A DNA stretch of 64,000 nucleotides from Arctopsyche grandis (GCF_051622035.1 NC_135355.1:29792986-29856985); one strand, 5' to 3'. Positions 44,761 through 59,800 are shown, counted from the stretch's first letter. The notes: a model not told the origin generated them from the sequence alone. A program made the numbers and translations.

Positions 44761-46199
44761 AAATCTTACAATCTCGAATTCTTTGATTTCGGTGATGGTT
44801 AGGTTAGGTTGGGTTAAGTTTCGTGAGGTTTGCGAAAATCTTACAATCTCGATTTCGGTGATGGTTAGGTTAGGTTGGGTTAGGTTTGGTGAGATTAGCA
44901 CGTTTTGTGTATATTTTTGCAATGTCGAATTCTTTGATTTTACTAACGGTTAGGTTAGGTTGGGTTAGGTTTGGTGAGGTTTACGAGTTTTGTGAAAATC
45001 TAACAATCTCGAATTCTTTCATTTCGGTGATGGTTAGGATAGGTTGGGTTAGGTTTGGTGAGGTTAGCACGTTTTGTGTATAACCTACATTCTCGAATTC
45101 TTTGATTTCGGTGATGGTTAGGTTAGGTTGGGTTAAGTTTCGTGAGTTTTGTGAAAATCTTACAATCTCAAATTCCTTGATTTCGGTGATGGTTAGGTTA
45201 GGTTGGGTTAGGTTTGGTGAGGTTAGCGAGTTTTGTGAAAATTTTACAATCTCGAATTCTTTGATTTCGGTGATGGTTAGGTTAGGTTAGGTTAGGTTTG
45301 GTAAGGTTAGCACGTTTTGTGTATATTTTTGCAATATCGAATTATTTGATTTCGGAGATGGTTGGGTTAGGTAGGGTAAAGTTTGGTGAGTTAAGCGAGT
45401 TTTGTGTAATACATTCTCGAATTATTTGATTTCGGTGATGGCTAGGTTAGGTTGGGTTAGGTTTGGTGAGGTAAGCGAGTTTTGTTTAATTCTTACAATC
45501 TCGTATTCTTAGATTTCGGTGATGGTTAGGTTAGGTTGGGTTAGGTTTGGTGATATAAGCACGTTTTGTGTAAATTTTTGCAAAGTCGAATTCTTTGATT
45601 TCAGTGATGGTTAGGTTAGGTTGGGTTAGGTTTCGTGAGGTTAGCGAGTTTTGTATATAACCTACATTCTCGATTTCTTTGATTTCGGTGATGGTTAGGT
45701 TAGGTTGGGTTAAGTTTCGTGAGTTTTGTGAAAATCTTACAATCTCGAATTCTTTGATTTCGGTGATTGTTAGGTTAGGTTGGGTTAGGTTTGGTGAGGT
45801 TAGCACGTTTTGTGTATATTTTTGTAATGTCGAATCTTTTGATTTCGGTGATGGTAAGGTTAGCTTGGGTTAGGTTTGGTGAGGTAAGCGAGTTTTGTGT
45901 ATAATTTACAATCTCGATTTCTTTGATATCGGTTATGGTTAGGTTAGGTTGGGATAGGTTTCGTGAGGTAAGCGAATTTTGTGTAAATCTTACAATCTCG
46001 AATTTTTTAATTTCGGTGATGGTTAGGTTAGGTTGGGTTAGGTTTGGTAAGGTTAGCACGTTTTGTGTATATTTTTGCAATATCGAATTATTTGATTTCG
46101 GAGATGGTTGGGTTAGGTAGGGTAAAGTTTGGTGAGTTAATCGAGTTTTGTGTAATACATTCTCGAATCATTTGATTTCGGTGATGGCTAGGTTAGTTT

Positions 46200-47690
46200 G
46201 GGTTAGGTTTGGTGAGGTAAGCGAGTTTTGTTTAATTCTTACAATCTCGTATTCTTAGATTTCGGTGATGGTTAGGTTAGGTTGGGTTAGGTTTGGTGAT
46301 ATAAGCACGTTTTGTGTAAATTTTTGCAAAGTCGAATGCTTTGATTTCAGTGATGGTTAGGTTAGGTTGGGTTAGGTTTCGTGAGGTTAGCGAGTTTTGT
46401 ATATAACCTACATTCTCGAATTCTTTGATTTCGGTGATGGTTAGGTTAGGTTGGGTTAAGTTTCGTGAGTTTTGTGAAAATCTTACAATCTCGAATTCTT
46501 TGATTTCGGTGATTGTTAGGTAAGGTTGGGTTAGGTTTGGTGAGGTTAGCACGTTTTGTGTATATTTTTGTAACGTCGAATCTTTTGATATCGGTGATGG
46601 TAAGGTTAGGTTGGGTTAGGTTAGGTGAGGTTAGCGAGTTTTGTGTATAATTTACAATCTCTTTTTTTTTGATATCGGTTATGGTTAGGTAAGGTTGGGA
46701 TAGGTTTCGTGAGCTAAGCGAATTTTGTGTAAATCTTACAATCTCGAATTCTTTGATTACGGTGATGGTAAGGTTAGGTTGGGTTAGGTTTGGTGAGGTT
46801 AGCACGTTTTGTGTATATTTTTGCAATATCGAATTATTTGATTTTGGAGATGGTTGGGTTAGGTAGGGTAAAGTTTGGTGAGGTTTGCGAGTTTTGTGTA
46901 ATACATTCTCGAATTATTTGATTTCGGTGAAGCTAGGTTAGGTTGGGTTAGGTTTGGTGAGGTAAGCGAGTTTTGTTTAATTCTTACAATCTTGTGTTCC
47001 TAGATTTCGGTGATGGTTAGGTTAGGTTGCGTTAGGTTTGGTGATATAAGCACGTTTTGTGTATATTTTGGCAAAGTCGAATTCTTTGATTTCGGTGATG
47101 GTTAGGTTAGGTTGGGTTAGGTTTCGTGAGGTTAGCGAGTTTTGTATATAACCTACATTCTCGATTTCTTTGATTTCGGGGATGGTTGGGTTAGGTAGTG
47201 TAGGGTTTGGTGAGGTTAGTGAGTTTTGTGGTAATCTTACAATCTGGAATTCATTGAATTCGGTGTTGTTTAGGTAAGTTTGGGTTAGTTTATGTGAGGT
47301 AAGCGAGTTTTTTGTAAATTTTACAATCTCGAATTCTTTGATTTCGGTGATGGTTAGGTTAGGTTGGGTTAGGTTTGGTGAGGTTAACGAGTTTTGTGAA
47401 AATCTTACAATCTCGAATTCTTTGATTTCGGTGAAGGTAAGGTTAGGTTGGGTAAGGTTTGGTGAGGTGAGCGAGTTTTGTGAAAATCTTACAATCTCGA
47501 ACTCTTTGATTTCGGTGATTATTAGGTTAGGTTGGGTTAAGTTTCGTGAGTTTTGTGAAAATCTTACAATTTCGAATTCTTTAATTTCGGTGATGGTTAG
47601 TTTAGGTTGGGTTAGGTTTGGTGAGGTTAACGAGTTTTGTGAAAATCTTACAATCTCGAATTCTTTGATTTCGGTGATGGTAAGGTTAGG
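46200..47690 (+). repeat. 2566-bp offset repeat block
   Basis: This block recurs at about 48,766-50,250 (46,277 to 48,843; 47,338 to 49,904). A third related copy lies 10,896 bp further on (49,904 to 60,800). Confidence 0.78.
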
Positions 47691-50600
47691 TTGGGTAAGG
47701 TTTGTTGAGGTGAGTGAGTTTTGTGAAAATCTTACAATCTCGAATTCTTTGATTTCGGTGATGGTTAGTTAAGGTTGGGTTAGGTTTGGTGAGGTTAACG
47801 AGTTTTGTGAAAATCTTACAATCTCGAATTCTTTGATTTCGGTGAAGGTTAGGTTAGGTTGGGTAAGGTTTGGTGAGGTGAGCGAGTTTTGTGAAAATCT
47901 TACAATCTCGAATTCTTTGATTTCGGTGATGGTTAGGTTAGGTTGGGTTAAGTTTCGTGAGTTTTGAGAAAATCTTACAATCTCGAATTCTTTGATTTCG
48001 GTGATTGTTAGGTTAGGTTGGGTTAGGTTTGGTGAGGTTAGCACGTTTTGTGTATATTTTTGTAATGTCGAATCTTTTGATTTCGGTGATGGTAAGGTTA
48101 GGTTGGGTTAGGTTTGGTGAGGTAAGCGAGTTTTTTGTATAATTTACAATCTCGATTTCTTTGATATCGGTTATGGTTAGTTTAGGTTGGGTTAGGTTTG
48201 GTGAGGTTAGCACGTATTGTGTATATTTTTGCAATGTCGAATTCTTTGATTTCGGTGATGGTTGTGAAAGGTAGGGTAAGGTTTGGTGAGGTCAGCGAGT
48301 TTTGTGTAATACATTCTCGAATTCTTTGATTTCGGTGATGGCTAGGTTAGGTTGGGTTAGGTTTGGTGAGGTTTGCGAGTTTTGTGTAATTTATTCTCGA
48401 ATTCTTTGATTTCTGTGATGGCTAGGTTAGGTTGGGGTAGGTTTGTGAGGTAAGCGAGTTTTGTGAAAATTTTACAATCTCAAATTCCTTGATTTCGGTG
48501 ATGGTTAGGTTAGGTTGGGTTAGGTTTGGTGAGGTTAGCGAGTTTTGTGAAAATTTTACAATCTCGAATTCTTTGATTTCGGAGATGGTTAGGTTAGGTT
48601 AGGTTAGGTTTGGTAAGGTTAGCACGTTTTGTGTATATTTTTGCAATATCGAATTATTTGATTTCGGAGATGGTTGGGTTAGGTAGGGTAAAGTTTGGTG
48701 AGTTAAGCGAGTTTTGTGTAATACATTCTCGAATTATTTGATTTCGGTGATGGCTAGGTTAGGTTGGGTTAGGTTTGGTGAGGTAAGCGAGTTTTGTTTA
48801 ATTCTTACAATCTCGTATTCTTAGATTTCGGTGATGGTTAGGTTAGGTTGGGTTAGGTTTGGTGATATAAGCACGTTTTGTGTAAATTTTTGCAAAGTCG
48901 AATGCTTTGATTTCAGTGATGGTTAGGTTAGGTTGGGTTAGGTTTCGTGAGGTTAGCGAGTTTTGTATATAACCTACATTCTCGAATTCTTTGATTTCGG
49001 TGATGGTTAGGTTAGGTTGGGTTAAGTTTCGTGAGTTTTGTGAAAATCTTACAATCTCGAATTCTTTGATTTCGGTGATTGTTAGGTTAGGTTGGGTTAG
49101 GTTTGGTGAGGTTAGCACGTTTTGTGTATATTTTTGTAACGTCGAATCTTTTGATATCGGTGATGGTAAGGTTAGGTTGGGTTAGGTTAGGTGAGGTTAG
49201 CGAGTTTTGTGTATAATTTACAATCTCGATTTCTTTGATATCGGTTATGGTTAGGTAAGGTTGGGATAGGTTTCGTGAGCTAAGCGAATTTTGTGTAAAT
49301 CTTACAATCTCGAATTCTTTGATTACGGTGATGGTAAGGTTAGGTTGGGTTAGGTTTGGTGAGGTTAGCACGTTTTGTGTATATTTTTGCAATATCGAAT
49401 TATTTGATTTTGGAGATGGTTGGGTTAGGTAGGGTAAAGTTTGGTGAGGTTTGCGAGTTTTGTGTAATACATTCTCGAATTATTTGATTTCGGTGAAGCT
49501 AGGTTAGGTTGGGTTAGGTTTGGTGAGGTAAGCGAGTTTTGTTTAATTCTTACAATCTTGTGTTCCTAGATTTCGGTGATGGTTAGGTTAGGTTGCGTTA
49601 GGTTTGGTGATATAAGCACGTTTTGTGTATATTTTGGCAAAGTCGAATTTTTTGATTTCGGTGATGGTTAGGTTAGGTTGGGTTAGGTTTCGTGAGGTTA
49701 GCGAGTTTTGTATATAACCTACATTCTCGATTTCTTTGATTTCGGGGATGGTTGGGTTAGGTAGTGTAGGGTTTGGTGAGGTTAGTGAGTTTTGTGGTAA
49801 TCTTACAATCTGGAATTCATTGAATTCGGTGTTGTTTAGGTAAGTTTGGGTTAGTTTATGTGAGGTAAGCGAGTTTTTTGTAAATTTTACAATCTCGAAT
49901 TCTTTGATTTCGGTGATGGTTAGGTTAGGTTGGGTTAGGTTTGGTGAGGTTAACGAGTTTTGTGAAAATCTTACAATCTCGAATTCTTTGATTTCGGTGA
50001 AGGTAAGGTTAGGTTGGGTAAGGTTTGGTGAGGTGAGCGAGTTTTGTGAAAATCTTACAATCTCGAACTCTTTGATTTCGGTGATTGTTAGGTTAGGTTG
50101 GGTTAAGTTTCGTGAGTTTTGTGAAAATCTTACAATTTCGAATTCTTTAATTTCGGTGATGGTTAGTTTAGGTTGGGTTAGGTTTGGTGAGGTTAACGAG
50201 TTTTGTGAAAATCTTACAATCTCGAATTCTTTGATTTCGGTGATGGTTAGGTTAGGTTGGGTTAGTTTTCGTGAGGTTAGCGAGATTTGTGTATATCTAA
50301 CAATCTCGAATTCTTTGACTTCGGTGATGGTTAGGTTAGGTTGGGTTAAGTTTCGTGAGTTTTGTGAAAATCTTACAATTTCGAATTCTTTAATTTCGGT
50401 GATGGTTAGTTTAGGTTGGGTTAGGTTTGGTGAGGTTAACGAGTTTCGTGAAAATCTTACAATCTCGAATTCTTTGATTTCGGTGATGGTTAGGTTAGGT
50501 AGGGTTAGGTTTGATGAGGTACGCGAGTTTTGTGAAAATTTTACAATCTCGAATTCTTTGATTTCGGTGATGGTTAGGTTAGGTTGGGTTAAGTTTCGTG

Positions 50601-51314
50601 AGTTTTGTGAAAATCGTACAATCTCGAATTCTTTGATTTCGGAGATGGTTGGGTTAGGTAGTGTAGGGTTTGGTGAGGTTAGTGAGTTTTGTGGTAATCT
50701 TACAATCTGGAATTCATTGAATTCGGTGTTGTTTAGGTAAGTTTGGGTTAGTTTATGTGAGGTAAGCGAGTTTTTTGTAAATTTTACAATCTCGAATTCT
50801 TTGATTTCGGTGATGGTTAGGTTAGGTGGGCTTAGGTTTCGTGAAGTAAGCGAGTTTTGTGTATAACTTACAATCTCGAATTCTTTGATTTCGGTGATGG
50901 TTAGGTTAGGTTGGGTTAAGTTTCGTGAGTTTAGAGAAAATCGTACAATCTCGAATTCTTTGATTTCGGTGATGGTTAGGTTAGGTTGGGTTAAGTTTCG
51001 TGAGTTTTGTGAAAATCTTACAATTTCGAATTCTTTAATTTCGGTGATGGTTAGTTTAGGTTGGGTTAGGTTTGGTGAGGTTAACGAGTTTTGTGAAAAT
51101 CTTACAATCTCGAATTCTTTGATTTCGGTGATGGTTAGGTTAGGTTGGGTTAAGTTTCGTGAGTTTTGTGAAAATCGTACAATCTCGAATTCTTTGATTT
51201 CGGTGATGGTTAGGTTAGGTTGGGTTAGGTTTGGTGAGGTTAGCGAGTTTTGTGAAAATCTTACAATCTCGGATTCTATGAATTCGGTAATGGCTAGGTT
51301 AGGTTGGGTTAGGT

Positions 51315-52688
51315 TTGGGTGAGGTTAACGAGTTTTGTGAAAATCTTACAATCTCGAATTCTTTGATTTCGGTGATGGTTAGGTTAGGTTGGGTAAGGTT
51401 TAGTAAGGTGAGCGAGTTTTGTGAAAATCTTACAATCTCGAATTCATTGATTTCGGTGATGGTTAGGTTAGGTTGGGTTAGGTTTGGTGAGGTTAACGAG
51501 TTTTGTGAAAATCTTACAATCTCGAATTCTTTGATTTCGGTGATGGTTAGGTCAGGTTAGGTAAAGTTTGGTGAGTTTTGTGAGAATCTTACAATCTCAA
51601 ATTCTTTGAATTCGGTGTTGCTTAGGTTAGGTTGGGTTAGGTTTGGTGAGGTTAGCACGTTTTGTGTATATTTTTGTAATGTCGAATCTTTTGATTTCGG
51701 TGATGGTAAGGTTAGGTTGGGTTAGGTTTGGTGAGGTAAGCGAGTTTTTTGTATAATTTACAATCTCGATTTCTTTGATATCGGTTATGGTGAGGATAGG
51801 TTGGGATAGGTTTCGTGAGGTAAGCGAATTTTGTGTTAATCTAAAAATCTCGAATTATTTGATTTCGGTGATGGCTAGGTTAGGTTGGGTTAGGTTTGGT
51901 GAGATCAGCACGTTTTGTGTATATTTTTGCAATGTCGAATTCTTTGATTTCGGTGATGGTTAGGTTAGGTTGGGTTAGTTTTCGTGAGGTTAGCGAGATT
52001 TGTGTATATCTAACAATCTCGAATTCTTTGACTTCGGTGATGGTTAGGTTAGGTTGGGTTAAGTTTCGTGAGTTTTGTGAAAATCTTACAATTTCGAATT
52101 CTTTAATTTCGGTGATGGTTAGTTTAGGTTGGGTTAGGTTTGGTGAGGTTAACGAGTTTCGTGAAAATCTTACAATCTCGAATTCTTTGATTTCGGTGAT
52201 GGTTAGGTTAGGTAGGGTTAGGTTTGATGAGGTACGCGAGTTTTGTGAAAATTTTACAATCTAGGTTGGGATAGGTTTCGTGAGGTAAGCGAATTTTGTG
52301 TTAATCTAAAAATCTCGAATTATTTGATTTCGGTGATGGCTAGGTTAGGTTGGGTTAGGTTTGGTGAGATCAGCACGTTTTGTGTATATTTTTGCAATGT
52401 CGAATTCTTTAATTTCGGTGATGGTTAGTTTAGGTTGGGTTAGGTTTGGTGAGGTTAACGAGTTTTGTGAAAATCTTACAATCTCGAATTCTTTGATTTC
52501 GGTGATGGTTAGGTTAGGTTGGGTTAAGTTTCGTGAGTTTTGTGAAAATCGTACAATCTCGAATTCTTTGATTTCGGTGATGGTTAGGTTAGGTTGGGTT
52601 AGGTTTGGTGAGGTTAGCGAGTTTTGTGAAAATCTTACAATCTCGGATTCTATGAATTCGGTAATGGCTAGGTTAGGTTGGGTTAGGT
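51315..52688 (+). repeat. 1374-bp offset repeat block
   Basis: Monomers here recur with a 1374-bp offset (51,315 to 52,689; 51,775 to 53,149). The second copy includes a junction near 52,262, where a monomer is cut mid-unit (ACAATCTAGGTTGGG), a visible rearrangement breakpoint. Confidence 0.75.
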
Positions 52689-55600
52689 TTGGGTGAGGTT
52701 AACGAGTTTTGTGAAAATCTTACAATCTCGAAATCTTTGATTTCGGTGATGGTTAGGTTAGGTTGGGTAAGGTTTAGTAAGGTGAGCGAGTTTTGTGAAA
52801 ATCTTACAATCTCGAATTCATTGATTTCGGTGATGGTTAGGTTAGGTTGGGTTAGGTTTGGTGAGGTTAACGAGTTTTGTGAAAATCTTACAATCTCGAA
52901 TTCTTTGATTTCGGTGATGGTTAGGTCAGGTTAGGTAAAGTTTGGTGAGTTTTGTGAGAATCTTACAATCTCAAATTCTTTGAATTCGGTGTTGCTTAGG
53001 TTAGGTTGGGTTAGGTTTGGTGAGGTTAGCACGTTTTGTGTATATTTTTGTAATGTCGAATCTTTTGATTTCGGTGATGGTAAGGTTAGGTTGGGTTAGG
53101 TTTGGTGAGGTAAGCGAGTTTTTTGTATAATTTACAATCTCGATTTCTTTGATATCGGTTATGGTGAGGATAGGTTGGGATAGGTTTCGTGAGGTAAGCG
53201 AATTTTGTGTTAATCTAAAAATCTCGAATTATTTGATTTCGGTGATGGCTAGGTTAGGTTGGGTTAGGTTTGGTGAGATCAGCACGTTTTGTGTATATTT
53301 TTGCAATGTCGAATTCTTTGATTTCGGTGATGGTTAGGTTAGGTTGGGTTAGTTTTCGTGAGGTTAGCGAGATTTGTGTATATCTAACAATCTCGAATTC
53401 TTTGACTTCGGTGATGGTTAGGTTAGGTGGGCTTAAGTTTCGTGAAGTTAGCGAGTTTTGTGTATAACTTACAATCTCGAATTCTTTGATTTCGGTGATG
53501 GTTAGGTTAGGTTGGGTTAAGTTTCGTGAGTTTTGTGAAAATCTTACAATTTCGAATTCTTTAATTTCGGTGATGGTTAGTTTAGGTTGGGTTAGGTTTG
53601 GTGAGGTTAACGAGTTTTGTGAAAATCTTACAATCTCGAATTCTTTGATTTCGGTGATGGTTAGGTTAGGTTGGGTTAGGTTTCGTGAGTTTTGTGAAAA
53701 TCGTACAATCTCGAATTCTTTGATTTCGGAGATGGTTGGGTTAGGTAGTGTAGGGTTTGGTGAGGTTAGTGAGTTTTGTGGTAATCTTACAATATGGAAT
53801 TCATTGAATTCGGTGTTTTTTAGGTAAGTTTGGGTTAGTTTATGTGAGGTAAGCGAGTTTTTTGTAAATTTTACAATCTCGAATTCTTTGATTTCGGTGA
53901 TGGTTAGGTTAGGTGGGCTTAGGTTTCGTGAAGTAAGCGAGTTTTGTGTATAACTTACAATCTCGAATTCTTTGATTTCGGTGATGGTTAGGTTAGGTTG
54001 GGTTAAGTTTCGTGAGTTTTGTGAAAATCGTACAATCTCGAATTCTTTGATTTCGGTGATGGTTAGGTTAGGTTAAGTAAGGTTTGGTGAGGTTAGCGAG
54101 TTTTGTGAAAATTTTACAATCTCGAATTCTTTGATTTCGGTGATGGTTAGGTTAGGTTAGGTTAGGTTTGGTAAGGTTAGCACGTTTTGTGTATATTTTT
54201 GCAATATCGAATTATTTGATTTCGGAGATGGTTGGGTTAGGTAGGGTAAAGTTTGGTGAGTTAAGCGAGTTTTGTGTAATACATTCTCGAATTATTTGAT
54301 TTCGGTGATGGCTAGGTTAGGTTGGGTTAGGTTTGGTGAGGTAAGCGAGTTTTGTTTAATTCTTACAATCTCGTATTCTTAGATTTCGGTGATGGTTAGG
54401 TTAGGTTGGGTTAGGTTTGGTGATATAAGCACGTTTTGTGTAAATTTTTGCAAAGTCGAATTCTTTGATTTCAGTGATGGTTAGGTTAGGTTGGGTTAGG
54501 TTTCGTGAGGTTAGCGAGTTTTGTATATAACCTACATTCTCGATTTCTTTGATTTCGGTGATGGTTAGGTTAGGTTGGGTTAAGTTTCGTGAGTTTTGTG
54601 AAAATCTTACAATCTCGAATTCTTTGATTTCGGTGATTGTTAGGTTAGGTTGGGTTAGGTTTGGTGAGGTTAGCACGTTTTGTGTATATTTTTGTAATGT
54701 CGAATCTTTTGATTCCGGTGATGGTAAGGTTAGCTTGGGTTAGGTTTGGTGAGGTAAGCGAGTTTTGTGTATAATTTACAATCCCGATTTCTTTGATATC
54801 GGTTATGGTTAGGTTAGGTTGGGATAGGTTTCGTGAGGTAAGCGAATTTTGTGTAAATCTTACAATCTCGAATTCTTTAATTTCGGTGATGGTTAGGTTA
54901 GGTTGGGTTAGGTTTGGTAAGGTTAGCACGTTTTGTGTATATTTTTGCAATATCGAATTATTTGATTTTGGAGATGGTTGGGTTAGGTAGGGTTAGGTTT
55001 GGTGAGGTTAACGAGTTTTGTGAAAATCTTACAATCTCGAATTCTTTGATTTCGGTGAAGGTAAGGTTAGGTTGGGTAAGGTTTGGTGAGGTGAGCGAGT
55101 TTTGTGAAAATCTTACAATCTCGAACTCTTTGATTTCGGTGATTGTTAGGTTAGGTTGGGTTAAGTTTCGTGAGTTTTGTGAAAATCTTACAATTTCGAA
55201 TTCTTTAATTTCGGTGATGGTTAGTTAAGGTTGGGTTAGGTTTGGTGAGGTTAACGAGTTTTGTGAAAATCTTACAATCTCGAATTCTTTGATTTCGGTG
55301 ATGGTTAGGTTAGGTTGGGTTAGTTTTCGTGAGGTTAGCGAGATTTGTGTATATCTAACAATCTCGAATTCTTTGACTTCGGTGATGGTTAGGTTAGGTT
55401 GGGTTAAGTTTCGTGAGTTTTGTGAAAATCTTACAATTTCGAATTCTTTAATTTCGGTGATGGTTAGTTTAGGTTGGGTTAGGTTTGGTGAGGTTAACGA
55501 GTTTCGTGAAAATCTTACAATCTCGAATTCTTTGATTTCGGTGATGGTTAGGTTAGGTAGGGTTAGGTTTGATGAGGTACGCGAGTTTTGTGAAAATTTT

Positions 55601-56849
55601 ACAATCTCGAATTCTTTGATTTCGGTGATGGTTAGGTTAGGTTGGGTTAAGTTTCGTGAGTTTTGTGAAAATCGTACAATCTCGAATTCTTTGATTTCGG
55701 AGATGGTTGGGTTAGGTAGTGTAGGGTTTGGTGAGGTTAGTGAGTTTTGTGGTAATCTTACAATCTGGAATTCATTGAATTCGGTGTTGTTTAGGTAAGT
55801 TTGGGTTAGTTTATGTGAGGTAAGCGAGTTTTTTGTAAATTTTACAATCTCGAATTCTTTGATTTCGGTGATGGTTAGGTTAGGTGGGCTTAGGTTTCGT
55901 GAAGTAAGCGAGTTTTGTGTATAACTTACAATCTCGAATTCTTTGATTTCGGTGATGGTTAGGTTAGGTTGGGTTAAGTTTCGTGAGTTTAGAGAAAATC
56001 GTACAATCTCGAATTCTTTGATTTCGGTGATGGTTAGGTTAGGTTGGGTTAAGTTTCGTGAGTTTTGTGAAAATCGTACAATCTCGAATTCTTTGATTTC
56101 GGTGATGGTTAGGTTAGGTTGGGTTAGGTTTGGTGAGGTTAGCGAGTTTTGTGAAAATCTTACAATCTCGGATTCTATGAATTCGGTAATGGCTAGGTTA
56201 GGTTGGGTTAGGTTTGGGTGAGGTTAACGAGTTTTGTGAAAATCTTACAATCTCGAATTCTTTGATTTCGGTGATGGTTAGGTTAGGTTGGGTAAGGTTT
56301 AGTAAGGTGAGCGAGTTTTGTGAAAATCTTACAATCTCGAATTCATTGATTTCGGTGATGGTTAGGTTAGGTTGGGTTAGGTTTGGTGAGGTTAACGAGT
56401 TTTGTGAAAATCTTACAATCTCGAATTCTTTGATTTCGGTGATGGTTAGGTCAGGTTAGGTAAAGTTTGTTGAGTTTTGTGAGAATCTTACAATCTCAAA
56501 TTCTTTGAATTCGGTGTTGCTTAGGTTAGGTTGGGTTAGGTTTGGTGAGGTTAGCACGTTTTGTGTATATTTTTGTAATGTCGAATCTTTTGATTTCGGT
56601 GATGGTAAGGTTAGGTTGGGTTAGGTTTGGTGAGGTAAGCGAGTTTTTTGCATAATTTACAATCTCGATTTCTTTGATATCGGTTATGGTGAGGATAGGT
56701 TGGGATAGGTTTCGTGAGGTAAGCGAATTTTGTGTTAATCTAAAAATCTCGAATTATTTGATTTCGGTGATGGCTAGGTTAGGTTGGGTTAGGTTTGGTG
56801 AGATCAGCACGTTTTGTGTATATTTTTGCAATGTCGAATTCTTTGATTT

Positions 56850-59800
56850 CGGTGATGGTTAGGTTAGGTTGGGTTAGTTTTCGTGAGGTTAGCGAGATTT
56901 GTGTATATCTAACAATCTCGAATTCTTTGACTTCGGTGATGGTTAGGTTAGGTTGGGTTAAGTTTCGTGAGTTTTGTGAAAATCTTACAATTTCGAATTC
57001 TTTAATTTCGGTGATGGTTAGTTTAGGTTGGGTTAGGTTTGGTGAGGTTAACGAGTTTCGTGAAAATCTTACAATCTCGAATTCTTTGATTTCGGTGATG
57101 GTTAGGTTAGGTAGGGTTAGGTTTGATGAGGTACGCGAGTTTTGTGAAAATTTTACAATCTCGAATTCTTTGATTTCGGTGATGGTTAGGTTAGGTTGGG
57201 TTAAGTTTCGTGAGTTTTGTGAAAATCGTACAATCTCGAATTCTTTGATTTCGGAGATGGTTGGGTTAGGTAGTGTAGGGTTTGGTGAGGTTAGTGAGTT
57301 TTGTGGTAATCTTACAATCTGGAATTCATTGAATTCGGTGTTGTTTAGGTAAGTTTGGGTTAGTTTATGTGAGGTAAGCGAGTTTTTTGTAAATTTTACA
57401 ATCTCGAATTCTTTGATTTCGGTGATGGTTAGGTTAGGTGGGCTTAGGTTTCGTGAAGTAAGCGAGTTTTGTGTATAACTTACAATCTCGAATTCTTTGA
57501 TTTCGGTGATGGTTAGGTTAGGTTGGGTTAAGTTTCGTGAGTTTAGAGAAAATCGTACAATCTCGAATTCTTTGATTTCGGTGATTGTTAGGTTAGGTTG
57601 GGTTAGGTTTGGTGAGGTTAGCACGTTTTGTGTATACTTTTGTAATGTCGAATCTTTTGATTTCGGGGATGGTAAGGTTAGGTTGGGTTAGGTTTGGTGA
57701 GGTTAGCGAGTTTTTTGTATAATTTACAATCTCGATTTCTTTGATATCGGTTATGGTGAGGATAGGTTGGGATAGGTTTCGTGAGGTAAGCGAATTTTGT
57801 GTTAATCTAAAAATCTCGAATTATTTGATTTCGGTGATGGCTAGGTTAGGTTGGGTTAGGTTTGGTGAGATCAGCACGTTTTGTGTATATTTTTGCAATG
57901 TCGAATTCTTTGATTTCGGTGATGGTTAGGTTAGATTGGGTAAGTTTTCGTGAGGTTAGCGAGATTTGTGTATATCTAACAATCTCGAATTCTTTGACTT
58001 CGGTGATGGTTAGGTTAGGTGGGCTTAAGTTTCGTGAAGTTAGCGAGTTTTGTGTATAACTTACAATCTCGAATTCTTTGATTTCGGTGATGGTTAGGTT
58101 AGGTTGGGTTAAGTTTCGTGAGTTTTGTGAAAATCTTACAATTTCGAATTCTTTAATTTCGGTGATGGTTAGTTTAGGTTGGGTTAGGTTTGGTGAGGTT
58201 AACGAGTTTTGTGAAAATCTTACAATCTCGAATTCTTTGATTTCGGTGATGGTTAGGTTAGGTTGGGTTAGGTTTCGTGAGTTTTGTGAAAATCGTACAA
58301 TCTCGAATTCTTTGATTTCGGAGATGGTTGGGTTAGGTAGTGTAGGGTTTGGTGAGGTTAGTGAGTTTTGTGGTAATCTTACAATATGGAATTCATTGAA
58401 TTCGGTGTTTTTTAGGTAAGTTTGGGTTAGTTTATGTGAGGTAAGCGAGTTTTTTGTAAATTTTACAATCTCGAATTCTTTGATTTCGGTGATGGTTAGG
58501 TTAGGTGGGCTTAGGTTTCGTGAAGTAAGCGAGTTTTGTGTATAACTTACAATCTCGAATTCTTTGATTTCGGTGATGGTTAGGTTAGGTTGGGTTAAGT
58601 TTCGTGAGTTTTGTGAAAATCGTACAATCTCGAATTCTTTGATTTCGGTGATGGTTAGGTTAGGTTGGGTAAGGTTTGGTGAGGTAAGCGAGTTTTGTGA
58701 AAATTTTACAATCTCGAATTCTTTGATTTCGGTGATGGTTAGGTTAGGTTAGGTTAGGTTTGGTAAGGTTAGCACGTTTTGTGTTTATTTTTGCAATATC
58801 GAATTATTTGATTTCGGAGATGGTTGGGTTAGGTAGGGTAAAGTTTGGTGAGTTAAGCGAGTTTTGTGTAATACATTCTCGAATTATTTGATTTCGGTGA
58901 TGGCTAGGTTAGGTTGGGTTAGGTTTGGTGAGGTAAGCGAGTTTTGTTTAATTCTTACAATCTCGTATTCTTAGATTTCGGTGATGGTTAGGTTAGGTTG
59001 GGTTAGGTTTGGTGATATAAGCACGTTTTGTGTAAATTTTTGCAAAGTCGAATTCTTTGATTTCAGTGATGGTAAGGTTAGGTTGGGTTAGGTTTCGTGA
59101 GGTTAGCGAGTTTTGTATATAACCTACATTCTCGATTTCTTTGATTTCGGTGATGGTTAGGTTAGGTTGGGTTAAGTTTCGTGAGTTTTGTGAAAATCTT
59201 ACAATCTCGAATTCTTTGATTTCGGTGATTGTTAGGTTAGGTTGGGTTAGGTTTGGTGAGGTTAGCACGTTTTGTGTATATTTTTGTAATGTCGAATCTT
59301 TTGATTTCGGTGATGGTAAGGTTAGCTTGGGTTAGGTTTGGTGAGGTAAGCGAGTTTTGTGTATAATTTACAATCCCGATTTCTTTGATATCGGATATGG
59401 TTAGGTTAGGTTGGGATAGGTTTCGTGAGGTAAGCGAATTTTGTGTAAATCTTACAATCTCGAATTCTTTAATTTCGGTGATGGTTAGGTTAGGTTGGGT
59501 TAGGTTTGGTAAGGTTAGCACGTTTTGTGTATATTTTTGCAATATCGAATTATTTGATTTCGGAGATGGTTGGGTTAGGTAGGGTAAAGTTTGGTGAGTT
59601 AATCGAGTTTTGTGTAATACATTCTCGAATCATTTGATTTCGGTGATGGCTAGGTTAGTTTGGGTTAGGTTTGGTGAGGTAAGCGAGTTTTGTTTAATTC
59701 TTACAATCTCGTATTCTTAGATTTCGGTGATGGTTAGGTTAGGTTGGGTTAGGTTTGGTGATATAAGCACGTTTTGTGTAAATTTTTGCAAAGTCGAATG

